Assembly (NCBI RefSeq): GCF_004054195.1
Contig: NZ_SBIW01000001.1
Span: forward strand, 496,001 to 560,000
DNA length: 64,000 nt
Direction of reading: 5' to 3'
DNA from: Mucilaginibacter gilvus
GTDB lineage: Bacteria; Bacteroidota; Bacteroidia; Sphingobacteriales; Sphingobacteriaceae
Shown: positions 8,960 to 21,043 of the stretch, in pieces
Position numbering within the stretch: position 1 is the first letter of the stretch
Layout: each line of letters opens with the position of its first letter
Translations under genes and position numbers: made by a program
Notes under the pieces: generated by a model
The model's input: the letters and a program-made list of their open reading frames with translations, nothing else
The model's database searches: none
What the model was told of the DNA's origin: nothing

Positions 8960-11900
8960 TTGGAACGATTTGGACGTATAGCCCTCAAAACAATTCTTTG
9001 GATAATTGCAAGCATCATTTTTTTGGTGTTGCTTGTGGTTATTTTAATACAGGTGCCCGCTGTACAAAATTATGCTAAAGACAAGGCGGTAACCTTCTTA
9101 CAAAATAAAATTCACACCAAAGTAGAGATAGGCCACATTAGCCTGGGCCTGCCAAAATTGTTGGTGCTTGAAGATGTTTATTTTGAAGACCAGAAGAAAG
9201 ACACCCTGATTGCAGGCGATAAACTAAAAGTAGATATCACCCTGCTGAAACTTCTTAAAAACAAGGTTGAGATAAATGAGATAAACCTGGAAGGTATTAC
9301 GGCCAAAATTAGCCGCGGACCTGATAGCCTGTTTAACTTCGATTACATCATCAAAGCTTTTGCAGGGGAACAGAAAAAAGAGGTTAAGCCTACCGATACG
9401 GCATCTACCATGAAATTCTCTATCGATAAGATAATCCTGGATAAAATCAACGTTGCCTACAAAGATGTTACCACCGGCAACAATGTGCGATTCCTGCTTG
9501 GCCATTTTGATACCCGTATAAAGGATTTCGACCTGGATAAGATGAAGTTCACCATCCCGAAGATAAACCTGAGTGGGGTGGACGCGAAGATCATTCAAAC
9601 ACCTGCCGGTTCCTCCATTGCACAGACGGCTACCGTTGATACAGCGGTTACACCGCTGAATATGGACCTTACCCTCGGAGAAATAAATGTTGACAAAGTA
9701 AAGGTTGATTACCGCAGCAAGGAAATGGCGGCATCTGTAAACCTGGGTAAGTTTTTAGTGAACATGGATAAGATAGACCTCCGCAATCAGCACGTAGGCG
9801 TTAAATCTATCGAGCTAAGCAACACGGATGCCGGATTGATATTTGAAAAACCAAAAACTGTAGCTAAAGCGGTGGGCCAGGCCATTAAAAAACTGGATAC
9901 ACTGGTTTCGGTAAGGCAAACTGCAAAAGGCTGGACTGCCGATTTGGGCAAGATAACCCTGGTAAACGATAATATTAAATTTGATAACGACGCGCAAAAA
10001 GCCCTGCCACGCGGGCTGGACTTTGCGCACATGAATATCAAAAACCTGAATGCGGATGTAGAGAAGATAGCCTATAACCCGGATAGCTTATCGGGCAGGG
10101 TAAACTCTTTCACCTTTAGCGAGAAGAGCGGCTTGAAGATAGATAAGTTTCACACCACCTTCTTCTACGGGCCAAAAAGCGCTTATTTGAAAGATCTGTT
10201 GGTAGAAACCCCGAGATCCGTTATTCAAAAAGAGTTGGAAGTTGGTTACCCGTCCATCGAATCGTTAACAAAAGACCTGGGGAAGCTGAGCATCAACGCC
10301 AATTTGGATGGCAGCAAATTAGGGCTGCACGATATACTGCTGCTGATGCCAACCATGGCATCTATGGAGCCATTTAAATCGTCGCCCAATACCGTTTTAA
10401 AAATTAACGGCAGGGTTAACGGCACGGTAGATAACCTGCGCATCCCCAATTTAGAACTAAGCGGCTTTGGCAACACCTACGTAAAAGCGTCCGCAGTTGC
10501 AAAAGGCCTGCCCGATGTGGACAAAGCCTACTTGGACCTTACTGTTAACGATTTCCGCACCAGCCGCAGCGATATTGTTCGCCTTGTGCCAAAAGGTACC
10601 ATCCCGCCGAATGTAAGCATCCCCGAAAATATGAACCTGAGGGGTACTTTCAAGGGCAGCATGAAAAACTTCAGCACCAAAATGAACCTGCGCAGTAGCT
10701 ATGGCGCGGTAGATTTGGTAGCCGCCATGAAAAGCGGCAAACGCAAAGGCAGCGAAACGTATTCGGCCGATATCAAGGCCAACAACCTGAATGTGGGTGC
10801 GCTAACCAAACAACCACAAATGGTGGGCATGGTTACCATGAGCGCCAACATCAGCGGCGCCGGGCTCGACCCCAAAACCGCCAGTCTGAAGTTTAACGGC
10901 AATGTGGCAAGCGCTTACGTTAAAGGTTACACCTACAAAAACCTGGCAGTAAAGGGCACAGCCCGTAATGGCGCTTACGTGGCTAACGCCCGCATGATAG
11001 ACCCTAACATCAACTTTAGGCTGGATGCCAAGGCTAATATGAATAAGAAATACCCATCGGTAAATGCTACGCTGATGGTAGATAGTATCGACCTGCAAAA
11101 ACTGGGCTTTACCAAAACAGTAATGCGTTTCCATGGCAAGATAGTGGCTGATGTACCCACCGCCGACCCCGATTACCTGAACGCGAACATCCTTGCTACA
11201 GATCTATTGGTTAACAACGCCGGGCAGCGCATTAATTTAGATACTGTAAGCCTCATCTCAACCGCTAATGCCGATAGCAGCAGCCTCCGTTTAAAAACTC
11301 CAATATTTTACGCCCACATGGGTGGCAAGTATAAATTGACCGAAGTTGGCCCCGCAGTAATGGATGTGATCAACAAATATTACAATACCAACCTGGTAAG
11401 TAAAACGCCGGCGGTAAAAACCAAATATTCGCCGCAGCAATTTACGTTTGATGCCAGGATGGTAAAAACGCCGCTGGTAGAAAAATTCGCGCCCGACTTG
11501 AAACAACTCGACCCTGTTTTGATCAATGGTCGTTTCAACAGTACCACTGGCGAACTGGTGGTGAATGGCTCGATGCCAAAAACAATCTACGGCACCAACA
11601 CGATTAATAATGCCAAACTTGCCATCAACACCGGCAACAATACCCTTAATTATAGCTTAACGGTTGACCAGGTAAAGGTTGGTACATCATTAGATATCCT
11701 TTACCCAAGCATCACCGGTGCGGCGCAAAACAATAAGCTTGGCCTTAATGTGCAAGTGCGCGATGCGGCTAAAAAAGAACGCTACCGGGTAGCGGGCGTG
11801 TTCAGCGTGATCCCGGACGAGTATCAGTTCAGCTTTTTACAGGATGGCGTACTGCTGGATTATACGCCATGGGCCGTTAACCCCAGCAATGCCCTTGCCT

Positions 11901-14083
11901 TTGGCAACAAAGGAATACTGGCGCGCAACTTTAGCTTAACCAATAGCAACCAGGTTTTAAGCGTTAACAGTAACTCGGGTGAATATAACTCCCCTATCAC
12001 GGTAGATTTTAAGAACTTTAAAATTGAAACCATCACCAAAATGGCCAAGCAGGATTCGTTATTGGTGGGCGGTACAATAAACGGCAACGCGGTGGTGAGT
12101 AATTTTCAAAAATCGCCAACGTTTGAAGCCGCTATAAACGTAAGCGATTTTAACTTTAAAGGCGATACCGTTGGTAACATCGCCCTGAAAGTAAACAACC
12201 AAACCGCCAATGCCTACGCCGCGCAGATGAGCATCACCGGCAAAGGCAACCAGGTAGACCTGAACGGCATGTACTACACCCTACCCGAAAGCCGCTTCGA
12301 TCTGAACCTGAATATTGTGAATTTGGGGATGAAGAGCATCGAAGGCTTCAGCTTCGGCAGCATCCGCAATTCCAGCGGCAATATTACCGGGCAGCTTAAA
12401 ATCACAGGCACAACGGCAGCGCCCGCCGTACGGGGGAACATCAACTTTAATAAGGTAGGGTTTAACGTATCCATGCTCAATTCCTATTTTACCATGCCGC
12501 AGGAAAGCATTACGTTCAATGATGAAGGCATCCGCTTTAACGATTTTACCCTCGTAGATTCTACTGGCAATAAGGCCATTGTAACGGGCTCGGTATTCAC
12601 CAAAACCTATACCGACTTTAAATTTGGCATGGATATCCGGATGAATAATTTCCGGGTGATCAACTCTACCAAAGCCGATAATCAACTCTTCTATGGTAAA
12701 TTATTTATGGATGCCAACGTGAAGGTACGCGGAGATATGGCTAAACCCGTTGTTGATGCTACCCTTACCGTGAACGAAAAAACAGATATGGTTTTCGTTC
12801 TCCCCACTACCGACCCCGGCGTGGAAGACAGGAAAGGCGTTGTTGAATTTATAGACCAAAGCGCGCCAAAAATGGATTCGATATTATTGGCACGGCAATT
12901 GGATTCGTTAAAGCAATCTGAAATTACCGGGCTGGATGTGAACGCCACCGTAAACATCGACAAGAACGCCAACTTTACCATTGTAATAGACGAACGCAAC
13001 GGCGATGTGGTTCACTTAAAAGGCGAGGCCCACCTGAGCGGCGGCATAGACCCGAGCGGGAAAATGAGTTTAACCGGCACGTATGTGGTAAACCAGGGAT
13101 CGTACAATTTATCATACGCTACGGTTAGTCGCAAGTTTAATTTTAAACAAGGCAGCACCATCACCTGGACGGGCGACCCTACCAGCGCTAATATTGATCT
13201 GACCGCGATTTATGTGGCCAACGTGCCACCGATAGACCTGGTTGCAAACCAATTAGGTGATGTAAACAATACGCAATACAAGCAAAAACTACCGTTTAAC
13301 GTAAACCTTAACCTGCGGAATGAATTGCTAAAGCCCGATATCAGCTTTGATATCACCCTGCCCGATAGTAATTATAATGTATCTGGCGAGGTTACTACCA
13401 CCGTTAACACCCGATTGAACCAAATACGGCAGGATCCCAACGAACTGAATAAACAGGTATTGGGCGTACTGGTGCTCGGCCATTTCATCGGCGATAACCC
13501 GTTACAAAGTCAGGGTGGCAGCGCAGGTGTTGAAGGTGCAATTCGCAGCAGCGTAAGCAGCCTCCTGTCCGATCAGTTGAACAGCCTTGGAGCTGGTCTG
13601 ATATCCGGTGTAGACCTTAATTTCGGCTTAACTTCCGGGCAGGATTATTCTTCCGGCACGGCACAAAACCGAACGGACCTGAACGTTGGCGTATCCAAAC
13701 GTTTCCTGAACGACAGGCTAACGGTGTCCGTGGGCAATAATTTTAACCTGGAAGGCGCGCAGGCCGGGCAAAAAACATCCAATATTGCCGGTAACGTATC
13801 AGTAAATTATAAGCTGAGTAAGGATGGCCGCTACACCCTGCGTGCTTACCGAAAGGATGAATACGTGGTGATACAGGGCCAGATAGTGGAAACAGGACTG
13901 GGCTTCTCCTTAACTGTTGATTACAACCGCTTCCGCGAGATATTCCGCAAGCGTACCGAGGAAGAGAAGGCCATGCGTAAGCGTTACCAGGAGGAACAAA
14001 AAATAAAAGACGAGCAGGAGAAAGCTTCGCAGCAAAAAGATAAAGAAGACAGAACCAGGACCCAGACCACAACTATACAATGA
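8960..14083 (+). CDS. tamB: TamB-like translocation and assembly module protein
   Basis: A very large (1707-residue) inner-membrane-anchored protein. Residues about 8-30 form one membrane segment, followed by a long repetitive beta-rich region of AsmA/TamB character and a C-terminal TamB (DUF490) domain ending in a charged, glutamine-rich tail. TamB proteins span the periplasm and are implicated in outer-membrane protein assembly and lipid transport. The start is a TTG at 8960: the only stop-free upstream codons back to the TAA at 8939 contain no ATG or GTG. Its stop overlaps the tamL start as ATGA (14080-14083), so the two are translationally coupled. Confidence 0.9.
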   Translation: MERFGRIALKTILWIIASIIFLVLLVVILIQVPAVQNYAKDKAVTFLQNKIHTKVEIGHISLGLPKLLVLEDVYFEDQKKDTLIAGDKLKVDITLLKLLKNKVEINEINLEGITAKISRGPDSLFNFDYIIKAFAGEQKKEVKPTDTASTMKFSIDKIILDKINVAYKDVTTGNNVRFLLGHFDTRIKDFDLDKMKFTIPKINLSGVDAKIIQTPAGSSIAQTATVDTAVTPLNMDLTLGEINVDKVKVDYRSKEMAASVNLGKFLVNMDKIDLRNQHVGVKSIELSNTDAGLIFEKPKTVAKAVGQAIKKLDTLVSVRQTAKGWTADLGKITLVNDNIKFDNDAQKALPRGLDFAHMNIKNLNADVEKIAYNPDSLSGRVNSFTFSEKSGLKIDKFHTTFFYGPKSAYLKDLLVETPRSVIQKELEVGYPSIESLTKDLGKLSINANLDGSKLGLHDILLLMPTMASMEPFKSSPNTVLKINGRVNGTVDNLRIPNLELSGFGNTYVKASAVAKGLPDVDKAYLDLTVNDFRTSRSDIVRLVPKGTIPPNVSIPENMNLRGTFKGSMKNFSTKMNLRSSYGAVDLVAAMKSGKRKGSETYSADIKANNLNVGALTKQPQMVGMVTMSANISGAGLDPKTASLKFNGNVASAYVKGYTYKNLAVKGTARNGAYVANARMIDPNINFRLDAKANMNKKYPSVNATLMVDSIDLQKLGFTKTVMRFHGKIVADVPTADPDYLNANILATDLLVNNAGQRINLDTVSLISTANADSSSLRLKTPIFYAHMGGKYKLTEVGPAVMDVINKYYNTNLVSKTPAVKTKYSPQQFTFDARMVKTPLVEKFAPDLKQLDPVLINGRFNSTTGELVVNGSMPKTIYGTNTINNAKLAINTGNNTLNYSLTVDQVKVGTSLDILYPSITGAAQNNKLGLNVQVRDAAKKERYRVAGVFSVIPDEYQFSFLQDGVLLDYTPWAVNPSNALAFGNKGILARNFSLTNSNQVLSVNSNSGEYNSPITVDFKNFKIETITKMAKQDSLLVGGTINGNAVVSNFQKSPTFEAAINVSDFNFKGDTVGNIALKVNNQTANAYAAQMSITGKGNQVDLNGMYYTLPESRFDLNLNIVNLGMKSIEGFSFGSIRNSSGNITGQLKITGTTAAPAVRGNINFNKVGFNVSMLNSYFTMPQESITFNDEGIRFNDFTLVDSTGNKAIVTGSVFTKTYTDFKFGMDIRMNNFRVINSTKADNQLFYGKLFMDANVKVRGDMAKPVVDATLTVNEKTDMVFVLPTTDPGVEDRKGVVEFIDQSAPKMDSILLARQLDSLKQSEITGLDVNATVNIDKNANFTIVIDERNGDVVHLKGEAHLSGGIDPSGKMSLTGTYVVNQGSYNLSYATVSRKFNFKQGSTITWTGDPTSANIDLTAIYVANVPPIDLVANQLGDVNNTQYKQKLPFNVNLNLRNELLKPDISFDITLPDSNYNVSGEVTTTVNTRLNQIRQDPNELNKQVLGVLVLGHFIGDNPLQSQGGSAGVEGAIRSSVSSLLSDQLNSLGAGLISGVDLNFGLTSGQDYSSGTAQNRTDLNVGVSKRFLNDRLTVSVGNNFNLEGAQAGQKTSNIAGNVSVNYKLSKDGRYTLRAYRKDEYVVIQGQIVETGLGFSLTVDYNRFREIFRKRTEEEKAMRKRYQEEQKIKDEQEKASQQKDKEDRTRTQTTTIQ

Positions 14084-16338
14084 TAAAGCATCTTAAATAT
14101 TTATTATTCCTTTCACTATTCGTGAGCGCTTGCAGTACCACCAAGTATTTGCCAGCCAATGAAAAATTATATACTGGTAGCTCGGTAAAGGTAGAAGATA
14201 AAGACATTAAAAAAAGCGATGCCAAGGCCATCAGCAGTGAGTTGAACGCCACTGTGCGCCCGCAGCCAAACTCATCGTTATTGGGGTTACGTATCAAACT
14301 TTGGCTTTATTATAAAACAAAAGCACGTAAAGGCTTTATCCAAAAATTCTTTAGCAAGTACGGCGAGCCGCCTGTATTGACAAGCCAGGTGAACCTTGAG
14401 AAGAACAGTACCATTATGCAAAACCGCCTGCAAAACGAGAGCTATTTTCAAGCAACCGTTAGGGGCGATACCATTGGTAAGAAGAGAACAGCCAAAGCGG
14501 AATTTATAGTAAATGCCGGCCCATCTTATACCATTCGGAGTGTGGCCTTCCCCGTAGCTACCGATAACAGTTTAGATACCGCTGTAAGGGGCACCATGAA
14601 AGAGTCTCTTTTAAAGGTTGGCGACAAGTATAACCTGGACGTTATTAAATCGGAACGGATCCGCATAGATGCCCGCCTCAAAGAGAAAGGATTCTTTTTC
14701 TTCGCGCCCGAGCAGTTGATCATCAAGGTAGACAGCACCATCATCAATCATCAGGTCGACTTGATCGTAAGCATTAAACCCACCACACCGGAAAGGGCAC
14801 GCGAGATCTACACTATCCGCAATATTTACGTGTATCCAAATTACTCCCTGCGCGATACTTCGTTAAAACTGAATCAGGCACAATTTTACCGCTGGTATAA
14901 TTTAATAGATCCGCGTAAAACGGCAAAACCCTACCTGTTTGCCAATACGGTACTATTGCACCCCAACGATACGTACAGCCGCACCACGCACAATAACTCG
15001 CTTAACAGGTTTATCAACCTGGGGCCTTATCAATATGTAAAAAACCGTTTTGAAGATGTTACCCCTGATTCGCCAAAGCTGGATGTTTACTACTTTTTAA
15101 CACCGTACAAACGCAAATCGTTACAATTGGAACTATTGGGGCGCACCACATCGGCAAGCTATACCGGCTCGCAAATAAACCTTAACTGGAAAAACAGGAA
15201 CGCATTTAAAGGCGGGGAGCTGTTAACCGTAACCTTATTTGCCAGTACCGATGTGCAGGTAGGCGGCAGCAACGGCGGGTTCAACGTTTTTCAATATGGT
15301 ATTCAACCATCCATTTCCTGGCCGAGGATCATTGGGCCATTCAATATTAAGGCGGATAACGCTTACATACCGCGCACTACGCTTACGCTTAATTATACGT
15401 CGGTAGTCCGAAGTAAGTTATACTCGCTCAATTCGTTCAGCGGCTCTTTCGGGTATTCGTTTAAAACCAATGTACATAAACTGAACGAGTTTAATTTACT
15501 GGAGATAACCTACGTAAAGCCACGTAACGTTAGTGACCTTTATACGGATAGCATCAACAACCCAAACAACCGTAACCCGGCGCTTAAGCACGTTATCGAC
15601 CCGCAATTTACGTGGGGACCAAGCTATGCGTACACATTTGATAACACTACCGAAGATTACCGCACCAACAGTATTTTCTACCGTGGAAAAGTGAGCCTGT
15701 CTAACAATATCTACGGCCTGTTAACCGGTGCCGATACACTGGGCGGTAAGGCAAAAACTTTTCTGGGCTCTACTTTTAACCAGTATGCTAAAGTGGAGAC
15801 CGAGCTACGGTATTTTCATAAAATGGGAACCGGCAGTAAAATTGCTGCAAGGGTATTGGTTGGCGTTGGGCTGCCTTATGGCAACTCTACTATTCTGCCC
15901 TACAACCAGCAATTCTTTATCGGCGGGCCTAATAGTTTAAGGGGCTTTAGGGCACGGTCTATAGGCCCCGGTACCGTAGACGCAAGTTCGTTAAACGGGG
16001 GCTTCATTGCCGATCAATCGGGCGATATTAAGCTTGAGGCTAACCTGGAGTACCGCGTTAAACTCTTCAGCATTGTTTACGGCGCTTTGTTTACCGATGC
16101 AGGTAACGTTTGGAATGCCAAGCCACACCAGGCAGGCGGTACGTTCGGCCCTAACTTTTTGAGTCAGTTAGCGGTGGATGCAGGCTTTGGTTTAAGGTTT
16201 GATGCTACGGTACTGGTATTGCGTACAGATCTTGGTTTCCCGCTGGTGACACCATATAGCACCAACGGTGCCAGCCGCAGCATAAGCCCAAGCTTTAAAA
16301 ACGCTATACTGAACATCGCTATCGGCTATCCTTTTTAA
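14080..16338 (+). CDS. tamL: Lipidated TamA/BamA-family outer-membrane protein (TamL type)
   Basis: A 752-residue Omp85-family protein. It begins with a lipoprotein signal whose lipobox ends VSAC (Cys18), unlike proteobacterial TamA, then POTRA-like sequence and a C-terminal 16-strand barrel domain. The conserved GPNSLRGF segment and the terminal aromatic residue (GYPF) are present. Its overlap with tamB makes a TAM pair; in Bacteroidota the lipidated partner has been called TamL. It probably folds surface or outer-membrane proteins together with TamB. Confidence 0.88.
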   Translation: MIKHLKYLLFLSLFVSACSTTKYLPANEKLYTGSSVKVEDKDIKKSDAKAISSELNATVRPQPNSSLLGLRIKLWLYYKTKARKGFIQKFFSKYGEPPVLTSQVNLEKNSTIMQNRLQNESYFQATVRGDTIGKKRTAKAEFIVNAGPSYTIRSVAFPVATDNSLDTAVRGTMKESLLKVGDKYNLDVIKSERIRIDARLKEKGFFFFAPEQLIIKVDSTIINHQVDLIVSIKPTTPERAREIYTIRNIYVYPNYSLRDTSLKLNQAQFYRWYNLIDPRKTAKPYLFANTVLLHPNDTYSRTTHNNSLNRFINLGPYQYVKNRFEDVTPDSPKLDVYYFLTPYKRKSLQLELLGRTTSASYTGSQINLNWKNRNAFKGGELLTVTLFASTDVQVGGSNGGFNVFQYGIQPSISWPRIIGPFNIKADNAYIPRTTLTLNYTSVVRSKLYSLNSFSGSFGYSFKTNVHKLNEFNLLEITYVKPRNVSDLYTDSINNPNNRNPALKHVIDPQFTWGPSYAYTFDNTTEDYRTNSIFYRGKVSLSNNIYGLLTGADTLGGKAKTFLGSTFNQYAKVETELRYFHKMGTGSKIAARVLVGVGLPYGNSTILPYNQQFFIGGPNSLRGFRARSIGPGTVDASSLNGGFIADQSGDIKLEANLEYRVKLFSIVYGALFTDAGNVWNAKPHQAGGTFGPNFLSQLAVDAGFGLRFDATVLVLRTDLGFPLVTPYSTNGASRSISPSFKNAILNIAIGYPF

Positions 16339-16386
16339 TAATTACGAGTTAGTGATTGTAACTGATCGGGGTTTACCGCGTCAAAC

Positions 16387-16418
16387 AAATGAACTAACGA
16401 ACTGGTGAACTAATGAAC
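16387..16418 (+). repeat. Iterated GAACTAA word running into the next start codon
   Basis: Four copies of the word tGAACTaa, with changes, in tandem (AATGAACTAACGAACTGGTG, then AACTAATGAAC). The last copy contains the ATG of the downstream gene. The same word recurs at 48621-48693. Confidence 0.7.
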
Positions 16419-16838
16419 AAAATATCCGTTCCGCTGCACATGATAGACTTGCACAAAGATGGCTTCCATCCCCTGCTGGACATCACCCTTTTTAACAAAC
16501 CGTTTAAAGTGGTGCTGGATACCGGCGCATCACGCACCGCTTTCGACCATGAGCTGCTTTTAGCGGCCAATGAAGATGCTCCTATTATCGCCAGCGAACG
16601 GCTTTCTACCGGGCTGGGCACTAATACCATGCAGTCTGCTACCGCTATAATTAACAATGTTTGGATAGGCGAATTACTGATCGATGAAATTGAGGTAGCC
16701 GTACTCGACCTATCTACCATCAACATCGCCTACCGCGAATTGGGCCACCCCGAAGTTTTAGGCGTTATAGGTAGCGATATCTTGGTGAAATATAAGGCGG
16801 TTATAGATTTTGGGAAGAAGGTACTGGTTTTAAAGTAG
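16413..16838 (+). CDS. Retropepsin-like aspartic protease domain protein
   Basis: A 141-residue single-domain protein of the clan AA (retropepsin-like) type. The catalytic-type motif VLDTGAS has its Asp at residue 36, and a second hydrophobic-hydrophobic-Gly motif occurs as GVIGSD near residue 118. One domain of this size would need to dimerise to form an active site. No signal peptide is seen, so it is probably cytoplasmic. The true substrate is unknown, and many such bacterial proteins are uncharacterised. The start codon lies within an iterated word repeat. Confidence 0.8.
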   Translation: MNKISVPLHMIDLHKDGFHPLLDITLFNKPFKVVLDTGASRTAFDHELLLAANEDAPIIASERLSTGLGTNTMQSATAIINNVWIGELLIDEIEVAVLDLSTINIAYRELGHPEVLGVIGSDILVKYKAVIDFGKKVLVLK

Positions 16839-16969
16839 CGAAAAACCGTCCCGTTATCGCCACATCGTTTTGCAAGGAACAAAGCAATCTCCCGACAGAT
16901 CTGTAGACGATAAGCATTGCTTCTGCAATATTCAACGGTTGTTAAGTCCATAAAAAATGATGGAGAACT

Positions 16970-17905
16970 TTAAACGCCTTTGGCCTCCGCATACCGCCTC
17001 CTCCACATTAACGCGGCGAAAATAATGAGCGTTGCGATCCCGAGCCCGATAATAATATAATTGTTGGCTTTTTTAATACCACCTACCTGGTTGGGCACGT
17101 ACATCCTCTTAGCGTCCCTGCTATACATCTGGCAGGTTTGAATGCGCAGATCGATCAATTTGTCATCATACCCATATTCCTTTGCCAGCTGATAATCAGC
17201 AAGTGCAACCCTATAATCTCCGCGGAGGAAGGTTATATTACTCAAATCAAATAACAACTGCGCTACTATTTTATCCTTCGGTTTTACAAAGGAGATCCTT
17301 TCATTCAATTGATAATATAAAGCACTGGATAACGAGTCTAAACTTTTCATCCTTAGTGCTGTACGGGGTATGCTATCCGTTCCAAAATCGGTATTTAATA
17401 AAAATTGAGAATTGATAAGCTGCCGGCCGCCAAGTTTTGCTTTGAGGATATTGACATGTATCCACTCCGAATCAAAATGCGAATCTTCATTGAGTTTTAC
17501 TGCTTTCTCTATCCAAAATAATGCTTGCTTGTTTTGCCCGTCCAATTCGTAGGCAGTGCCAATATTAGATGCAGTGGAATAGCGGTCGGGTTCCGTCATT
17601 TCAATTTCCTGGTAAAGGGCGATGGCTTTTTTATACTCGCCAAGTACGACAAGCACAAGTCCCTCGTCAGATAAGTATCGGATATCGTTTTTTAATCTAT
17701 ATAAACTATCAAGTTCGCGAACATACCTTTTGATATGATTTCTTCTTTCCCCATCGAAAAAATAGTGCCCGCGTGGCGTATCATCCACCCGGTCGGTATA
17801 CAAAAACGCGTGGTTGCCCAATACGTACACTTCGCCATTTAAGCAGGCAAAGCTTTTACCCAAAAAGCAAAGGGTGAGTATAATTACAAATGCAACTTTT
17901 TTCAT
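16970..17905 (-). CDS. Secreted TPR-repeat protein with C-terminal membrane anchor
   Basis: A 311-residue protein with an N-terminal signal peptide (about 20 residues, ending KSFA), tetratricopeptide-like repeats at about residues 70-150 (GEYKKAIALYQEIE and GQNKQALFWIEKA segments), a further helical repeat around 230-255, and one membrane segment at about 284-303 followed by RRRYAE. The topology suggests a periplasmic repeat domain anchored in the inner membrane. No enzymatic motif is visible; a scaffold role is inferred. Confidence 0.75.
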   Translation of the reverse strand: MKKVAFVIILTLCFLGKSFACLNGEVYVLGNHAFLYTDRVDDTPRGHYFFDGERRNHIKRYVRELDSLYRLKNDIRYLSDEGLVLVVLGEYKKAIALYQEIEMTEPDRYSTASNIGTAYELDGQNKQALFWIEKAVKLNEDSHFDSEWIHVNILKAKLGGRQLINSQFLLNTDFGTDSIPRTALRMKSLDSLSSALYYQLNERISFVKPKDKIVAQLLFDLSNITFLRGDYRVALADYQLAKEYGYDDKLIDLRIQTCQMYSRDAKRMYVPNQVGGIKKANNYIIIGLGIATLIIFAALMWRRRYAEAKGV

Positions 17906-18220
17906 GGTTTGTGATAAGGTATTTAAACTTACGCATTAGTATCTGAATACGAAGAAGCGAAGTAAGCATTTTTGGAATTTTAGGCATTTGTTTTCCCCAC
18001 CGTCACACATCGTCAATTGCAAACGATAGCGGCAATTGACGGCAGCAAGAGCCGGTGTGCAAGCAAGCCCTGGAGGTAAGATTGCTCTTGTCCCGAATTA
18101 ATAGTGGCAAACAAAAAAGCCCCGCTTAAAAGCGAGGCTAAATGTTAAAAGATGGAAGCATCTGCACAGTTTTACAGATAGCTATCAGTATTGCATCCCG
18201 AACGTTCGGGACACATCCAA
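17906..18220. other. Gap between the TPR gene and gyrB with several palindromes
   Basis: About 315 bases without a supported gene. It contains a perfect 10-base inverted repeat CGTCAATTGC / GCAATTGACG around an 11-base loop (18011-18041), the gyrB terminator (18113-18139), and a perfect 16-base palindrome TCCCGAACGTTCGGGA (18196-18211) ten bases after the gyrB stop. Confidence 0.7.
18113..18139 (-). terminator. gyrB rho-independent terminator
   Basis: On the minus strand, AGCCTCGCT and AGCGGGGCT form a GC-rich stem with a short loop, followed by TTTTTTG. It lies about 80 bases past the gyrB stop. Confidence 0.85.
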
Positions 18221-20182
<1,962 letters not shown>

Positions 20183-20224
20183 TTATCTAAAACAATAACG
20201 TACTCCGGGGTGGAGTTTTATATG

Positions 20225-20232
20225 CAAAAGTA
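20225..20232 (-). promoter_or_regulatory. -7 promoter element of gyrB
   Basis: TACTTTTG on the minus strand is an exact TAnnTTTG match about 46 bases before the gyrB start. No convincing -33 TTTG is seen at the expected spacing. Confidence 0.45.
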
Positions 20233-20310
20233 CGGTTTTTGATGCACATATACATCATTATTAGCACTAATGTGGATAAATATGACCCATAATAAACATC
20301 CTTTTTAGGG

Positions 20311-20341
20311 TTAGGAAACTTCATACGAAAGTTTATCTTTG
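20311..20341 (+). promoter_or_regulatory. Promoter of the OmpH-like lipoprotein gene
   Basis: TATCTTTG (20334-20341) is an exact -7 match, with TTAG (20311-20314) 19 bases upstream as a weak -33. It lies 26 bases before the start codon. Confidence 0.55.
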
Positions 20342-20366
20342 TCAAAATTTTTTTTAGATAAACAGA

Positions 20367-20966
20367 ATGAAAATCAACGCGTCAATCGTTACAAAATCAG
20401 TTTTGGCAATAGCACTGGCAGCAGGCGTAACTGCGTGCAACCAAAATAAAACTGCCGACAAACCTGCAGCAGCAGCAAGCACTACAACATCAGCTGGAAC
20501 ACATGAAATAGTGTTCATTAACCAGGATACACTTGTTGCTAAATATGACTATTTTAATGATATGTCTAAACGCCTGGAAGATAAAGCCAAAGTAGCACAG
20601 GCCGATGTACAGTCTCGCCAGCAGGCGGTACAACGCCGATATGCAGAATACCAAAAGGATGCTGCGACAATGCCTGCAGATAAACGTGCAGCAACAGAGC
20701 AACAACTGCAACGTTCGGGCCAGGAGTTTCAGCAGTATCAGCAAAATGCAGGTGCACAGGTTCAGCAGGATCAAGCCAACGAACAAAATAAATTCTACGA
20801 AAAATTGGCTGCGTTTACCAAAGCTTACGCTAAAGAAAAAGGCTACAAAATGGTATTAACTTTCACCCGCGCCAACACAGGTATGCTTTACGGCGACCCA
20901 AGCCTGGATGTTACCGCTGATGTTATTAAAAGACTTAATGACGATTACGCAAAAGACAAGAAATAA
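20367..20966 (+). CDS. OmpH/Skp-family periplasmic chaperone-like lipoprotein
   Basis: A 199-residue protein with a lipoprotein signal (VTAC, Cys24). The region of about residues 70-150 is Gln/Ala/Lys-rich and strongly helical, matching the coiled-coil tentacles of Skp/OmpH. The C-terminal part (FTKAYAKEKGYKMVLTF, then DVTADVIKRLN) is the typical family end. Skp chaperones unfolded outer-membrane proteins. The lipid anchor is common for Bacteroidota versions. The residues after Cys (NQNK) lack an obvious acidic surface-export signal, so a periplasmic orientation is likely. Confidence 0.85.
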   Translation: MKINASIVTKSVLAIALAAGVTACNQNKTADKPAAAASTTTSAGTHEIVFINQDTLVAKYDYFNDMSKRLEDKAKVAQADVQSRQQAVQRRYAEYQKDAATMPADKRAATEQQLQRSGQEFQQYQQNAGAQVQQDQANEQNKFYEKLAAFTKAYAKEKGYKMVLTFTRANTGMLYGDPSLDVTADVIKRLNDDYAKDKK

Positions 20967-20971
20967 TTTCT

Positions 20972-21007
20972 GGATGTGCAGATGCGTGGATATGCGGATG
21001 TGCAGAT
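20972..21007 (+). repeat. Direct word repeat GGATGTGCAGAT
   Basis: Two exact copies of the 12-base word (20972-20983 and 20996-21007), separated by a diverged third copy, just after the OmpH-like gene's stop. Confidence 0.75.
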
Positions 21008-21043
21008 TAGAAAATGAACAAATAATAAATAATATTAAAAAAG

